Position numbers and translations under genes: made by a program. DNA of 64,000 bases. Source: RYN-230 sp963813975. Its GTDB lineage: Bacteria > Actinomycetota > Actinomycetes > Streptosporangiales > Streptosporangiaceae. Below the pieces are notes generated by a model that had not been told where the DNA came from, did no database searches, and saw only the letters and a program-made list of their open reading frames with translations. The DNA is taken from assembly GCA_963813975.1 (NCBI GenBank), contig CAWFAP010000006.1, positions 1,302,001 through 1,366,000 on the forward strand, written 5' to 3'. This document shows, piece by piece, positions 16,455 to 24,788 of this stretch. Every line of letters starts with the position of its first letter. Within the stretch, counting starts at the first letter, position 1.

Positions 16455-17138
16455 ATGGCCGCGGGAGAAGGATCTACCACTGTGAACAAACATGTCGCCC
16501 GGATGATTGTGGGCGTCCTGGGGGGCACCGGCGATCAGGGCCGCGGTCTGGCCAGCCGGCTAGGCGCTGCGGGCAACCCGGTGCTCATCGGCTCGCGAAG
16601 CGCGGAGCGCGCCCAGGCCGCCGCGGCGGAACTGGGCGGCGGGATCCGCGGGATGGCGAATGCCGACGCGGCGCGCCAGGCCGACATCATCATCGTGGCC
16701 GTGCCCTACCAAGGCCACCGGGACCTGCTCGCTTCCCTGGCCGGGCCCCTGGCGGGCAAGATCGTGATCGACTGCGTCAACCCGGTGGGGTTCGACCACC
16801 GCGGGGCCTACCCCCTCCCGGTCCCCGAGGGCAGCGCCGCACAGCAGGCGGCCGAGGTCCTCCCGGACAGCCGCGTGGTGGGCGCGTTCCACCATGTGTC
16901 CGCGGTCGTGCTGCTGGACCCCGAGATCGAGACCGTCGATCTCGACGTCATGGTGCTGGGCGAGGACCGCGAGGCTACCGACCTCGTGCAGGCGCTGGCG
17001 GCGCGTATCCCCGGGGTCCGCGGGGTGTACGCCGGGCGGCTGCGCAACTGCGGCCAGGTCGAGGCGCTGACCTGCAACCTGGTCTCGATCAACCGCCGCT
17101 ACAAGGCCCACGCGGGCCTGCGGGTCACCGACATCTGA
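16455..17138 (+). CDS. npdG: NADPH-dependent F420 reductase (F420:NADP oxidoreductase)
   Basis: 227 residues from ATG 16455. GTG 16482 is an alternative with GGAGAAGG in front of it. The Rossmann motif VGVLGGTGDQGRGLASRLG and the NADP phosphate-binding LIGSRSAERA are typical, followed by ADIIIVAVPYQGHRDLL, KIVIDCVNPVGFD, VVGAFHHVSAVVLLDP and the terminal CNLVSINRRYKAHAGLRVT. The enzyme moves a hydride between NADPH and the deazaflavin F420 in the cytoplasm, feeding F420-dependent oxidoreductases. Its presence supports an F420-making actinomycete. It stands alone, divergent from the 15816-16409 gene. Confidence 0.93.
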   Translation: MAAGEGSTTVNKHVARMIVGVLGGTGDQGRGLASRLGAAGNPVLIGSRSAERAQAAAAELGGGIRGMANADAARQADIIIVAVPYQGHRDLLASLAGPLAGKIVIDCVNPVGFDHRGAYPLPVPEGSAAQQAAEVLPDSRVVGAFHHVSAVVLLDPEIETVDLDVMVLGEDREATDLVQALAARIPGVRGVYAGRLRNCGQVEALTCNLVSINRRYKAHAGLRVTDI

Positions 17139-17159
17139 GTCCGCCCGGCGCGGCACCTT

Positions 17160-17209
17160 TTTCCGCAACGAAGACCGCACCCGCTTTCCGCAACGAAGAC
17201 CGCACCCGC
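17160..17209. repeat. Perfect 25-bp tandem duplication downstream of npdG
   Basis: Two identical 25-bp units (17160-17184 and 17185-17209) start with TTTCCGCAACGAAGACCGC and end in ACCCGC. The same first 19 bases occur once more at 35538-35556, inside another gene. The units are not palindromic, so they are not ordinary terminators. Confidence 0.95.
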
Positions 17210-17261
17210 CCCGGGCCGCCCGCCCGGCCGGCGGGACCCGGGCCGGCGCCCGGACGACACG

Positions 17262-17303
17262 CCAGGCTGGGCACGCCAGGCCGGGCACGCCAGGCCGGGC
17301 ACG
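17262..17303. repeat. 14-bp tandem repeat upstream of the Clp-N gene, three units
   Basis: Three head-to-tail copies of CCAGGCCGGGCACG, the first with T in place of C at the seventh base. They lie immediately upstream of the two operator-like palindromes of the next gene. No coding frame explains them. Confidence 0.9.
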
Positions 17304-17314
17304 CCGACCCTAGC

Positions 17315-17331
17315 GTCAATCCAAGGTTGAC
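17315..17331. promoter_or_regulatory. Operator-like inverted repeat 1, GTCAA-N7-TTGAC
   Basis: GTCAATCCAAGGTTGAC: perfect 5-bp arms with a 7-nt centre. An identical-arm copy lies 29 bp further on, so the centres are just under three helical turns apart. The site is 31 bp upstream of the start codon of the HTH-Clp-N gene. Confidence 0.75.
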
Positions 17332-17343
17332 GATCGCGGCGGC

Positions 17344-17360
17344 GTCAACTTAGCATTGAC
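17344..17360. promoter_or_regulatory. Operator-like inverted repeat 2, GTCAA-N7-TTGAC
   Basis: GTCAACTTAGCATTGAC has the same arms and spacer length as the site at 17315-17331 and ends 2 bp before the ATG of the HTH-Clp-N gene. Its position over the start site suggests autorepression by that gene's own HTH product; that is inference. Confidence 0.75.
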
Positions 17361-17362
17361 AC

Positions 17363-18136
17363 ATGACGTCCTCTCCGGTTCCCCTCGACACACTGATCAC
17401 CTTCGTCAAGGCCCAGCACCCCGCCGGGTCACCGCTGGACAACCTCTCCGACGCGGTCACCGTGTCGGCCGGGCTCACTGAGCAGGCCGACTCGCTGATC
17501 GGTCACTTCGTGGACCGGGCCCGGCGCTCGGGCGCGTCCTGGAGCCAGATCGGCGCCAGCATGGGGGTCACCAAGCAGGCGGCCCAGCAGCGCTTCGTCC
17601 CGCGGGGCCCGGCTGTGGGCCCGGTGACTTTCGGTGACTACTCCCGGTTCACCCTGCGGGCCCGCAGCGCGCTGACCGCGGCGGAGGACTGGGCGCGGGA
17701 GGCGGGAGTGCCCGGGATCGGGAGCGATCACCTGGTGCTCGGCCTGCTGGCTGAGCCAGAGGGACTGGCCGTCAAGGCCATCGCCACGCTGGGTGTTTCC
17801 CGGGAGCAACTGGAGGCGGCCTTCGCGCCCCCCGGAGTGGCCGAGCCCGGGGTGGACCGGGCCGGAAGGCCGCTGCAGGACGAGGAAGCAGCAGCGGCCC
17901 GCCGGGTGCCGCTGGGCCCCGCCGCCACCGCGGCGCTGCAGGGAGCGCTGCGCGCGGCCCTGGACATGGGCCACAACTATATCGGGACGGAGCACATCCT
18001 GCTGGGGCTGCTGGAACAGGGCGACGCCACCGCGGATACGCTGGCCCGCCTGGGCATCACCGCCGCCGGCGCGAAGCAGCAGATCGCGACGGAGCTGGCC
18101 GCGATCACGGTCAGCCGGGCCGGCTCAGGCGCCTAG
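17363..18136 (+). CDS. HTH and double Clp-N domain protein
   Basis: 257 residues from ATG 17363. The N-terminal part (about 1-75) contains a helix-turn-helix-like segment, SGASWSQIGASMGVTKQAAQQRF. The rest contains two Clp N-terminal repeats as in ClpC/ClpA: FTLRARSALTAAEDWAREAG ... IGSDHLVLGLLAEPEGLA (about 95-140), and a second copy ALQGALRAALDMGHNYIGTE ... HILLGLLEQGDATA (about 195-235). There is no AAA+ module. Such proteins could act as regulators or adaptors that read Clp substrates. Twin GTCAA-N7-TTGAC palindromes directly before the start suggest autoregulation. It is convergent with the lipoprotein gene (8 bp apart). Confidence 0.85.
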   Translation: MTSSPVPLDTLITFVKAQHPAGSPLDNLSDAVTVSAGLTEQADSLIGHFVDRARRSGASWSQIGASMGVTKQAAQQRFVPRGPAVGPVTFGDYSRFTLRARSALTAAEDWAREAGVPGIGSDHLVLGLLAEPEGLAVKAIATLGVSREQLEAAFAPPGVAEPGVDRAGRPLQDEEAAAARRVPLGPAATAALQGALRAALDMGHNYIGTEHILLGLLEQGDATADTLARLGITAAGAKQQIATELAAITVSRAGSGA

Positions 18137-18144
18137 CAGCCGGT

Positions 18145-18834
18145 TCAAGCGCCCAGCAGCTGGATACGGGGCCGGAACCGGGAGAAGGCCCGCTCGAAGC
18201 GCACCTGCTTCTCCGTGACCAGCGTGACGTAGCAGGTCCGCCCGGCGGGTGCCGCGATCTCGTACTGCAGCGCGGTGACCGAGGCCGTGCCCACGCTCAT
18301 CTGGTTGTAGACGAGCACCGCCGGGTGGCCGTCCACCGTGGTCTGGCCGAGCTGGGCGTTGCTGGAGTTGATGGCCGCGAACTCCTGCTCGGCCAGCGTG
18401 TTCAGGCCGGTCAGCGCGTTGGTGCCCGCCGGAAGACCCGCCGCCGCACAGCTCAGCGACAGGACGGCCCGGTCGCCGGACGAGCCGGGGTCGGCCAGCG
18501 TCACCGAGCCGGGGCTGGCCCAGCCCGGCACGACCGCGTTCAGCACGGACGGCTTGAGCCGGCCGAGGCCGACCGCGTCCAGCGCGCCGGGGCGGTCCGC
18601 CGGCGCCACCGTGACCCAGCGGTCGGGGACCGCCATCCGCAGGCCCTGGACCGGGCCGCCGGCCCACTTCTGCCCGGCCGGGAGCGAGGAGGCTGCGGCC
18701 AGGGGCTTGCTGACCGCGGCGTACATGGCCTGCTCCGCCTGGGTGGAGCGGCTTCCGCTGGAGCACCCGGTGATGGCCAGGACGAGGGCCGCAGCAGACA
18801 CCGGTACCAGGAGCAAGGCTGATATGCGCCTCAT
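18145..18834 (-). CDS. Putative secreted lipoprotein of unknown function
   Basis: 229 residues from ATG 18834, with GGAGGA seven bases upstream. The signal peptide MRRISALLLVPVSAAALVLA runs to lipobox LAITGC (Cys23), then a Ser/Gly linker, and a beta-rich domain with LRMAVPDRWVTVAP, VLSLSCAAAGLPAG, GHPAVLVYNQMSVG and GRTCYVTLVTEKQVRFERAF. The pattern resembles actinobacterial LpqN/PsbP-like lipoproteins, but I cannot assign a family. An AT-rich patch (GGATATATATGCC, about 18917-18929) upstream may carry its promoter. Confidence 0.75.
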   Translation of the reverse strand: MRRISALLLVPVSAAALVLAITGCSSGSRSTQAEQAMYAAVSKPLAAASSLPAGQKWAGGPVQGLRMAVPDRWVTVAPADRPGALDAVGLGRLKPSVLNAVVPGWASPGSVTLADPGSSGDRAVLSLSCAAAGLPAGTNALTGLNTLAEQEFAAINSSNAQLGQTTVDGHPAVLVYNQMSVGTASVTALQYEIAAPAGRTCYVTLVTEKQVRFERAFSRFRPRIQLLGA

Positions 18835-19020
18835 CCGTGATCCTCCGGGGATACCGCGGAGACCCCCGGGGAATTCCGCGCACCAAGCTGGCGGCTGAAG
18901 TATAAGTCGCGGCACGGATATATATGCCTCAATGCGGCATTCGCTGCCCGGCGCGCCGGGCCCCGGCCGGACCGGCCGGGGCCTCAGCGGCCGGGCGGAT
19001 ACTTCCGGGCTGACGGCGGG

Positions 19021-19968
19021 TCACCGGTAGGAGTACTCCTCGGACGGGAACTGCCCGCCGGTCACCTCCTCCGCGAACGACTGCGCGGCCCGGCCGAGCA
19101 CGCCGGCCACGTCCGCGTAGCGCTTGACGAACTTCGGGCTCCGCGGGGACAGGCCGGCCATGTCCTGCCAGACGAGCACCTGCGCGTCGCAGTCCGGGCC
19201 GGCGCCGATGCCGATGGTCGGGATCGAGACCGCGCCGGTGACCCGCGCGGCGAGTTCCGCGGGCACGCACTCCAGCACTACCGCGAACGCGCCTGCCGCC
19301 TCGAGGGCCTTCGCGTCCTGCAGCAGCTGCTCGCCGTCCTCGCCCCGGCCCTGGACCCGGTAGCCGCCGAACACGTTGACCGACTGAGGGGTGAGCCCGA
19401 GGTGCCCCATGACCGGGATGCCGGCCGCGACCAGCTCCTCGGCCTGCGGGACGACCCGGCGGCCGCCCTCCAGCTTCACGGCGTGCGCGCCGGCCTCCTT
19501 CAGGAACCTGATCCCGGCCGCGAGTGCGGCCCCGGGCGACGCCTGGTAAGAGCCGAACGGGAGGTCGGCGACGATCAGGGCCCGGCTGGTGCCGCGGACC
19601 ACCGCCGCGGTCAGCGGGATGAGCTCGTCCAGCGTGACCGGGATCGTCGTGTCGTGCCCGAAGACGACCATCGCGGCCGAGTCGCCGACGAGGAGCACCG
19701 GGATGCCCGCCTCGTCGAAGACGTGCGCGGTCAGCGCGTCATACGCGGTGAGCATGGGCCACTTCTCGCCGCGGGCCTTGGCCTTGGCCAGGTCGCTGAC
19801 GGTCACCCGGCGGGTGGCGCGGCCGCCGTAGAGGGGCTCTGGGGTTCTGGCCGCCGCCGCGCCCGTGCGGGCCGGAACTGGGCTTGCGGGGATTCGGCCG
19901 GCGGGGGCTGGCGCACTGGTCCGCGTCTGGGTAGCGGCCGTGCCCGTGCCCCCAGGGAAGTCATTCAT
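19021..19968 (-). CDS. panB: 3-methyl-2-oxobutanoate hydroxymethyltransferase
   Basis: First committed step of pantothenate synthesis: it transfers a hydroxymethyl group from methylene-THF to alpha-ketoisovalerate. The 315-residue product has about 45 extra low-complexity N-terminal residues, then RRVTVSDLAKAKARGEKWPM, LTAYDALTAHVFDEAG, the metal/substrate loop VGDSAAMVVFGHDTTIPVTL, ADLPFGSY, HAVKLEGG, MGHLGLTPQSVNVFGGYRVQ, the catalytic-region VLECVPAELAARV, and IGIGAGPDCDAQVLVWQDM. ATG 19968 is kept because the frame is short upstream; an internal start near the YGGRATRRVTV segment is also possible. No panC is adjacent. Confidence 0.95.
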   Translation of the reverse strand: MNDFPGGTGTAATQTRTSAPAPAGRIPASPVPARTGAAAARTPEPLYGGRATRRVTVSDLAKAKARGEKWPMLTAYDALTAHVFDEAGIPVLLVGDSAAMVVFGHDTTIPVTLDELIPLTAAVVRGTSRALIVADLPFGSYQASPGAALAAGIRFLKEAGAHAVKLEGGRRVVPQAEELVAAGIPVMGHLGLTPQSVNVFGGYRVQGRGEDGEQLLQDAKALEAAGAFAVVLECVPAELAARVTGAVSIPTIGIGAGPDCDAQVLVWQDMAGLSPRSPKFVKRYADVAGVLGRAAQSFAEEVTGGQFPSEEYSYR

Positions 19969-20313
19969 CCTGGGTTCCTCCAGTCTCGTGGCGCCGTTGC
20001 GGCGTCCCCGGACGGTTCGATCATGACATGCGCGGAGCGCTGGAGATAGCCCCGGTACGGCGGGATTTCACGCCCGCCGCGGACGCCGGCCGCCGGGGCG
20101 CTCCGGGTTTCGCCGGGGCTGAACGCCCGGGAAAAATCGCTGGGGCCCGGGAATCTTTTTCGATACGGTCTAGTTCCGTATCGATAGCTTCCCCGGTGCG
20201 GTGCCCTGCCGCCGGGACCGGTTCCCGGCGGGGCGGGTTGCCCGCCGGACCGTTCGCTCGCAACTGGGTAACGCCGCCAACCGCGACGGCCTTCCCCTGA
20301 CCAGAAGGACGTT
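19969..20313. other. Divergent intergenic region between panB and the MFS pump (345 bp)
   Basis: No coding frame is convincing here. It contains the 25-bp palindrome at 20160-20184, taken as the TetR operator, which sits 129 bp before the MFS start, and presumably the panB promoter on the left. The remaining sequence is G+C-rich without clear hairpins ending in a T run. Confidence 0.5.
20160..20184. promoter_or_regulatory. Palindromic operator of the MFS-TetR operon
   Basis: Perfect 9-bp arms TCGATACGG and CCGTATCGA flank a 7-nt centre (TCTAGTT). Size and symmetry fit a TetR-family dimer, and a TetR gene is the second gene of the transcription unit that starts downstream. Drug-responsive autorepression is inferred. 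Confidence 0.8.
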
Positions 20314-22011
20314 ATGGATCACCGCAACACACGACCCGCCGCGGGCCAGCCCGCTGCGGGCCAGTCGGCCGCCTCGGCTGCACTCAGCCGGGCCGCCGAC
20401 GCCGCCGCCGACCGTATCCACCGCCGCCGGTGGGCCATCCTCGGCGTACTGGTCATCAGCCTCATCGCCATCGTGCTGGACAACACGGTGCTGAACGTCG
20501 CGCTTAAGACCATCGCCGAGCCCAAGCCCGCGGGCCTGGGCGCCAGCCAGGGCCAGCTCGAGTGGGGCATCAACTCCTACACGCTGGTGTTCGCCGGCCT
20601 GCTGTTCACCTTCGGGGTGATCGGCGACCGGATCGGGCGCAAGAAGATGCTGATGTTCGGCATGGCCGCGTTCGGCCTGTTCTCACTGCTGACCGCGTAC
20701 TCACGCAACCCGGATCAGCTGATCTTCGCGCGGGCCGCCATGGGCCTCGGCGCGGCGGCCGTCATGCCGCAGACGCTGTCCATCATCTCCAACGTCTTCG
20801 ACCCGGGTGAGCGCGCCAAGGCCATCGGCATCTGGGCCACCGCCGTCGGTATCGGCGTGGCGATCGGCCCGATCGTGGGCGGGCTGCTGCTGGCCCACTT
20901 CTGGTGGGGCTCGGTCTTCCTGATCAACGTCCCGCTCACCGCGGCGGGCGTGCTGGCCATCCTGCTGCTCGTCCCGGAGTCGCGGAACCCCAACCCGGGC
21001 CGCATCGACTACCTGGGCGTGGTCATGTCCATCGTCGGCCTGGTGCTCGTGGTGTACGGCATCATCCAGGGCGGCGAGAAGGGCTCCTGGATCCACTGGG
21101 ACGTGCTCGGCATCACAGTCGCCGGTCTCGCGGTGCTGGCCCTGTTCGGCTGGTATGAGACCCGGCTCACCCACCCGTCGCTGGACGTGAAGCTGTTCCG
21201 CGACCCGCGGCTGTCCTCCGCGGTCGCCGCGCTCGGCCTGGTCTTTTTCGGCATGATGGGCGCGCTGTTCTTCCTCAGCTTCTACCTGCAGAGCGTTCGC
21301 GGTTACAGCCCGCTGTACGCGGGCGTGCTGACGCTGCCGTTCGCGGCGGGCCAGATGCTGCTGGCACCGCGCAGTTCCCGGCTGGTCAGGCGGTACGGCA
21401 CCAAGGCGGTCGCCGCGACCGGGTTGATCACCGTGGCGGTCGCGCTGGGCGGCTACCTCCTGCTCGGGGTGAGCACGCCCATCTGGGTGCTGGCCGTCAT
21501 CTTCTTCGTGCAGGGCGCGGGCATGGGCGCCGTGATGCCCCCGGCCACCGAGGCCGTCATGTCCGTCGTCCCCCGGGAGCGGGCCGGCTCGGGCTCGGCC
21601 CTGACGAACACCGCCCGCCAGGTCGCAGGGGCCCTGGGCGTCGCGGTGCTGGGCTCCATCCTGGCCCAGGTCTACCGTGGCCAGCTCAGCCCGCACCTGA
21701 CCGCCCTGCCCGCTTCCGCCCAGAACGCCGCAACGGGATCTATCGCGGCGACTCAGGCCGTGGCTGGCCGGCTGGGTCACGCGGGACTGCGTCTCGACCA
21801 GTTCGGTGACGCCGCCTTCGTGCACGCGATGCATGTCACCACGGCCATCTCCGCGGTGATCACGCTGGCCGGCGCGCTGGTCGTGCTGATCTGGATGCCG
21901 GGCCGCTCAGCGGCCCAGAGCCGGACCGCGCAGGCTGCGGTGGCCGCACCGGACGTGGCCCCCGAGGAGGTCCCGGCGGGTGTCGCCGCCGAGGCTGGGG
22001 TGGAAAGCTAG
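20314..22011 (+). CDS. MFS multidrug efflux transporter, DHA2 (14-helix) family
   Basis: 565 residues with about 14 membrane helices. Signature parts are the first helix WAILGVLVISLIAIVLDNTV with the DHA2 Asp-Asn-Thr feature, QGQLEWGINSYTLVFAGLL, motif A GVIGDRIGRKK, RAAMGLGAAAVMPQTLSII, motif C-like AVGIGVAIGPIVGGLLL, and in the C-terminal half GMGAVMPPATEAVMSVVP and GSGSALTNTARQVAGALGVA. It would export hydrophobic drugs using the proton gradient. A perfect TetR-type palindrome lies upstream, and a TetR regulator gene begins 4 bp after the stop, so the pair is a self-controlled pump operon. ATG 20314 has AGAAGG about 9 nt upstream. Confidence 0.93.
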   Translation: MDHRNTRPAAGQPAAGQSAASAALSRAADAAADRIHRRRWAILGVLVISLIAIVLDNTVLNVALKTIAEPKPAGLGASQGQLEWGINSYTLVFAGLLFTFGVIGDRIGRKKMLMFGMAAFGLFSLLTAYSRNPDQLIFARAAMGLGAAAVMPQTLSIISNVFDPGERAKAIGIWATAVGIGVAIGPIVGGLLLAHFWWGSVFLINVPLTAAGVLAILLLVPESRNPNPGRIDYLGVVMSIVGLVLVVYGIIQGGEKGSWIHWDVLGITVAGLAVLALFGWYETRLTHPSLDVKLFRDPRLSSAVAALGLVFFGMMGALFFLSFYLQSVRGYSPLYAGVLTLPFAAGQMLLAPRSSRLVRRYGTKAVAATGLITVAVALGGYLLLGVSTPIWVLAVIFFVQGAGMGAVMPPATEAVMSVVPRERAGSGSALTNTARQVAGALGVAVLGSILAQVYRGQLSPHLTALPASAQNAATGSIAATQAVAGRLGHAGLRLDQFGDAAFVHAMHVTTAISAVITLAGALVVLIWMPGRSAAQSRTAQAAVAAPDVAPEEVPAGVAAEAGVES

Positions 22012-22015
22012 GACC

Positions 22016-22669
22016 ATGGCCGCATCACATGCCAACAGCGTCGTTGAGCAGACCGCGGGAGCCGGGCCCGGCCGCCCGGCTCCCGCGGGCCGGCCGCGCC
22101 GTCCCGGGCGCCCGCGCAGCGAGCAGGCCGACCGCGCCATCATCGACGCGGCGCTCTGCGTATTCGCGGAGCACGGCGTCGAGGGGCTGTGCATCGAGAA
22201 AGTGGCGGCCAAGGCCGGCGTGGGCAAGGCCACCATCTACCGGCGCTGGCCGGGCAAGGAAGACCTGCTGCTGGACGCCCTGGCCGCGCTGAAGACCCCG
22301 ATGCCGGAGCCGGGCGGCGAGTCGGTCCGCGGCGATCTGCTCGCGCTGATGCAGGCCATGGCGGCCGACTACGCCGACCCGCGCCGGGCCCGGGAGTTCG
22401 CGCTGCTGCTCGGCGAGGGTGCGAAGTTCCCCCGGCTCATGGCCAGGTACACCGAGACCGTGGTGGAGCCGCGCCGGGACGTCATCCGGTCGGTGCTGCG
22501 CCGCGGGGTCGCGACCGGGGAACTGCGGCCGGACATCGACCTCGAGGTGACGCTGTTCATGCTGACCGGCGCGGTGCTGGCCCGGGGCAAGCACCAGCCC
22601 GAGGGGATCTCGGCTGACTACGCCCAGCGCGTGGTGGACGAGCTTCTCGCGGGACTCACCCCCCGCTGA
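22016..22669 (+). CDS. TetR family transcriptional regulator
   Basis: 217 residues from ATG 22016, 4 bp after the MFS stop. A Pro/Arg-rich lead (about 38 residues) precedes the HTH: ADRAIIDAALCVFAEHG, then IEKVAAKAGVGKATIYRRW and KEDLLLDALAAL. The C-terminal ligand domain follows the TetR_C-type pattern (ARYTETVVEPRRDVIRSVLR, ELRPDIDLEVTLFMLTGAVL). It probably represses the MFS operon through the palindrome at 20160-20184. The longer frame starting inside the MFS gene was rejected because the extra residues are unlike the family. Confidence 0.92.
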   Translation: MAASHANSVVEQTAGAGPGRPAPAGRPRRPGRPRSEQADRAIIDAALCVFAEHGVEGLCIEKVAAKAGVGKATIYRRWPGKEDLLLDALAALKTPMPEPGGESVRGDLLALMQAMAADYADPRRAREFALLLGEGAKFPRLMARYTETVVEPRRDVIRSVLRRGVATGELRPDIDLEVTLFMLTGAVLARGKHQPEGISADYAQRVVDELLAGLTPR

Positions 22670-22735
22670 CCACTCCTGTCTCCCAGTACCGGGCGGCCGG
22701 GAAGGCCGTCGCGGGGGAGTGGGAGACTGAGGGGT

Positions 22736-23566
22736 ATGCAACGCCGGTTCCGCCAGGTCAACGTGTTCACCGAAACGCCCCTCGGGGGCAATCCGGTCGC
22801 CGTCGTCCTCGACTCCGGCGGGCTGGGCACCCGAGAAATGCAGCGCTTCGCCAACTGGACCAACCTGTCCGAGACCACGTTCGTGCTCCCGCCATCCAGC
22901 GAGCAGGCGGACTACCAGGTCCGGATCTTCACTCCCAGCCGGGAGCTGCCCTTCGCGGGCCACCCGACCCTCGGCACCTGCCACGCGTGGCTGGAAGCCG
23001 GCGGCAAGCCGGCCCTCCCAGAGGTATTCGTCCAGGAATGCGGGGCGGGCCTGGTCGAGATCCGCCAGGTGCCGGCCGGCCTGGCGTTCGCCGCGCCGCC
23101 GCTGGTCCGGTCGGGGCCGGTGGAGGAGCCGGTCGCGGAGCACATCGCTGAGATCCTCGGCACCAGCCGGGCCGGCCTCACCGACCTGGCCTGGGCCGAC
23201 AACGGGCCGGGCTGGGTGGCCGTGCTGCTGCCCACCCCGGAAGACGTGCTCGCGCTGCGGCCCGGCGCCGTGGACATGGACATCGGGGTAGTGGCCTGCT
23301 ACCCGGCTGGCTCGCCCGACGCCATCGAGGTCCGGGCCTTCTTCCGCAGCGGCGACGCGACGATCGAGGACCCGGTGACCGGCAGCCTGAACGCCTCACT
23401 GGCCCAGTGGCTGCTCGACACCGGGCGGGTCAGCGCGCCGTACGTGGCGCGCCAGGGCACCGCGCTCGGCCGGTCAGGGCGGGTGCACATCTTCCGCGAG
23501 GCCGACGGCCAGATCTGGGTCGGCGGTGGCACCGTCACCTGCGTGTCGGGGAACGCGGAACTGTAG
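22736..23566 (+). CDS. PhzF family isomerase-like protein
   Basis: 276 residues with the twin beta-barrel PhzF fold: RFRQVNVFTETPLGGNPVAV at the start, the catalytic Glu in NLSETTFVLPP (about residue 45), RIFTPSRELPFAGHPTLGTC, a second-half counterpart DIGVVACYPAG and VRAFFRSGDATIEDPVTGSL, then NASLAQWLLDTG. PhzF proper isomerises a phenazine precursor, but most homologues have unknown substrates; there are no phenazine genes here. It lies alone, 66 bp after the TetR gene. Confidence 0.92.
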   Translation: MQRRFRQVNVFTETPLGGNPVAVVLDSGGLGTREMQRFANWTNLSETTFVLPPSSEQADYQVRIFTPSRELPFAGHPTLGTCHAWLEAGGKPALPEVFVQECGAGLVEIRQVPAGLAFAAPPLVRSGPVEEPVAEHIAEILGTSRAGLTDLAWADNGPGWVAVLLPTPEDVLALRPGAVDMDIGVVACYPAGSPDAIEVRAFFRSGDATIEDPVTGSLNASLAQWLLDTGRVSAPYVARQGTALGRSGRVHIFREADGQIWVGGGTVTCVSGNAEL

Positions 23567-23638
23567 GGGTAGGAGGGCCCGGTCCCGGGCATCCATCTCG
23601 TGGCACGCCAGACCTCTCGGCAGGAGGGTTCGCAGACC

Positions 23639-24697
23639 GTGGAGCTATCGCAGGAGTCGGCCGAGCTGCTGCGTACCGAGGCGCCCGGGTACGCGGCGGC
23701 GGCGCTGGCCAACATCAGGCACGAGTTCCCGGCGGCCATGCAGCACACGATGACCGCGCCCGGCGATTTCCCCTACCGGCCCCGCGCACGCACGCCGGTG
23801 TTCTACGGCAGCTTCGACTGGCACTCCTCGGTGCAGATGCACTGGACCCTGCTGCGGCTGCTGCGCACCGCGCCCGGCGCGGTACCGGTGACCGAGATCC
23901 GCTCCGCGCTCGGCGCCCAGTTCACCCCGGTCGCGCTGGCGGCCGAGGCTGAGTTCGTGGGCAGCGCCGACGCGCGGGCCGAGCGCCCGCAGGGCTGGGG
24001 ATGGGCGCTCGCCCTCGTGCACGAGATAGTGACCTGGGACAGTCCCGACGCCCGCAAGTGGGCAGATGCCATGGCCCCGCTGGCCGGGGCCCTGGCCTCC
24101 GGGTTCCTCGACTGGCTGCCCCGGCAGTCCTACCCCGTCCGTTACGGCACGGAGCAGGGCAGCGCCTTCGGTCTCTCCCTGGCCTGGCCCTTCGCCGAGG
24201 CGCGGGCCAGAGCGGGCGACCTGGCGCTGCGCGACGCGATCGCGGCCCGGGCTCTCGCGTGGTTCAGCGCGGACAGCATGTACCCCGGCGACTGGGAGCC
24301 GTCCGGGGACGACTGCGTCTCGCCGGCCCTGACCGAGGCGGAGCTGATGGGCCGGGTCCTGCCCCCGGCCGAGTTCGCCGACTGGCTGGCCATGTTCCTG
24401 CCCGGGCTCGAGTGGGGCCGCCCGGCCACCCTGTTCACCCCCGCGGTGGCCGGGGAGGCCGGCGATCCCGCCGGGGGCGGGGGCGACGACCAGGGCAGCC
24501 GGCTGCACGGCCTGAACGCGACCCGGGCGTGGTGCTGGCGGCAGATCGCCAGCGCCCTGCCGCCCGGTGATCCGCGGGCCGAGCCCGCGGTGGCGGCGGC
24601 CCGGCAGCACGCCAAGGCGGTGCTGCCCTACGTGCTCGGCGGTGACTACCAGCTGGAGCACTGGCTGGCCGGCTACGCGGTGCTCATGCTGAGCTGA
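23639..24697 (+). CDS. DUF2891 family protein
   Basis: 352 residues from GTG 23639, which has GGAGGG 10 nt upstream; an in-frame GTG at 23600 would add 13 residues. It matches DUF2891: AAAALANIRHEFPAAMQHTM, RTPVFYGSFDWHSSVQMHWT, SYPVRYGTEQGSAFGLSLAW, AWFSADSMYPGDWEPSGDDC, SPALTEAELMGRVLP, LHGLNATRAWCWRQIASALP and the terminal GGDYQLEHWLAGYAVLMLS. The fold is all-alpha and resembles an (alpha/alpha) barrel, rich in conserved Trp, His and Asp, which suggests binding of a sugar-like ligand. No signal peptide; function unknown. Probably cotranscribed with the PhzF gene (72 bp). Confidence 0.85.
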   Translation: MELSQESAELLRTEAPGYAAAALANIRHEFPAAMQHTMTAPGDFPYRPRARTPVFYGSFDWHSSVQMHWTLLRLLRTAPGAVPVTEIRSALGAQFTPVALAAEAEFVGSADARAERPQGWGWALALVHEIVTWDSPDARKWADAMAPLAGALASGFLDWLPRQSYPVRYGTEQGSAFGLSLAWPFAEARARAGDLALRDAIAARALAWFSADSMYPGDWEPSGDDCVSPALTEAELMGRVLPPAEFADWLAMFLPGLEWGRPATLFTPAVAGEAGDPAGGGGDDQGSRLHGLNATRAWCWRQIASALPPGDPRAEPAVAAARQHAKAVLPYVLGGDYQLEHWLAGYAVLMLS

Positions 24698-24788
24698 CCA
24701 CGGGCGCATCCTCCAGCTGGCCCCGGAGGAACGGCGGGCGGGAACGGCGGGCGGCCCGGCGGCGCCGCGCCGGGGCGGCGGCGGGTGA

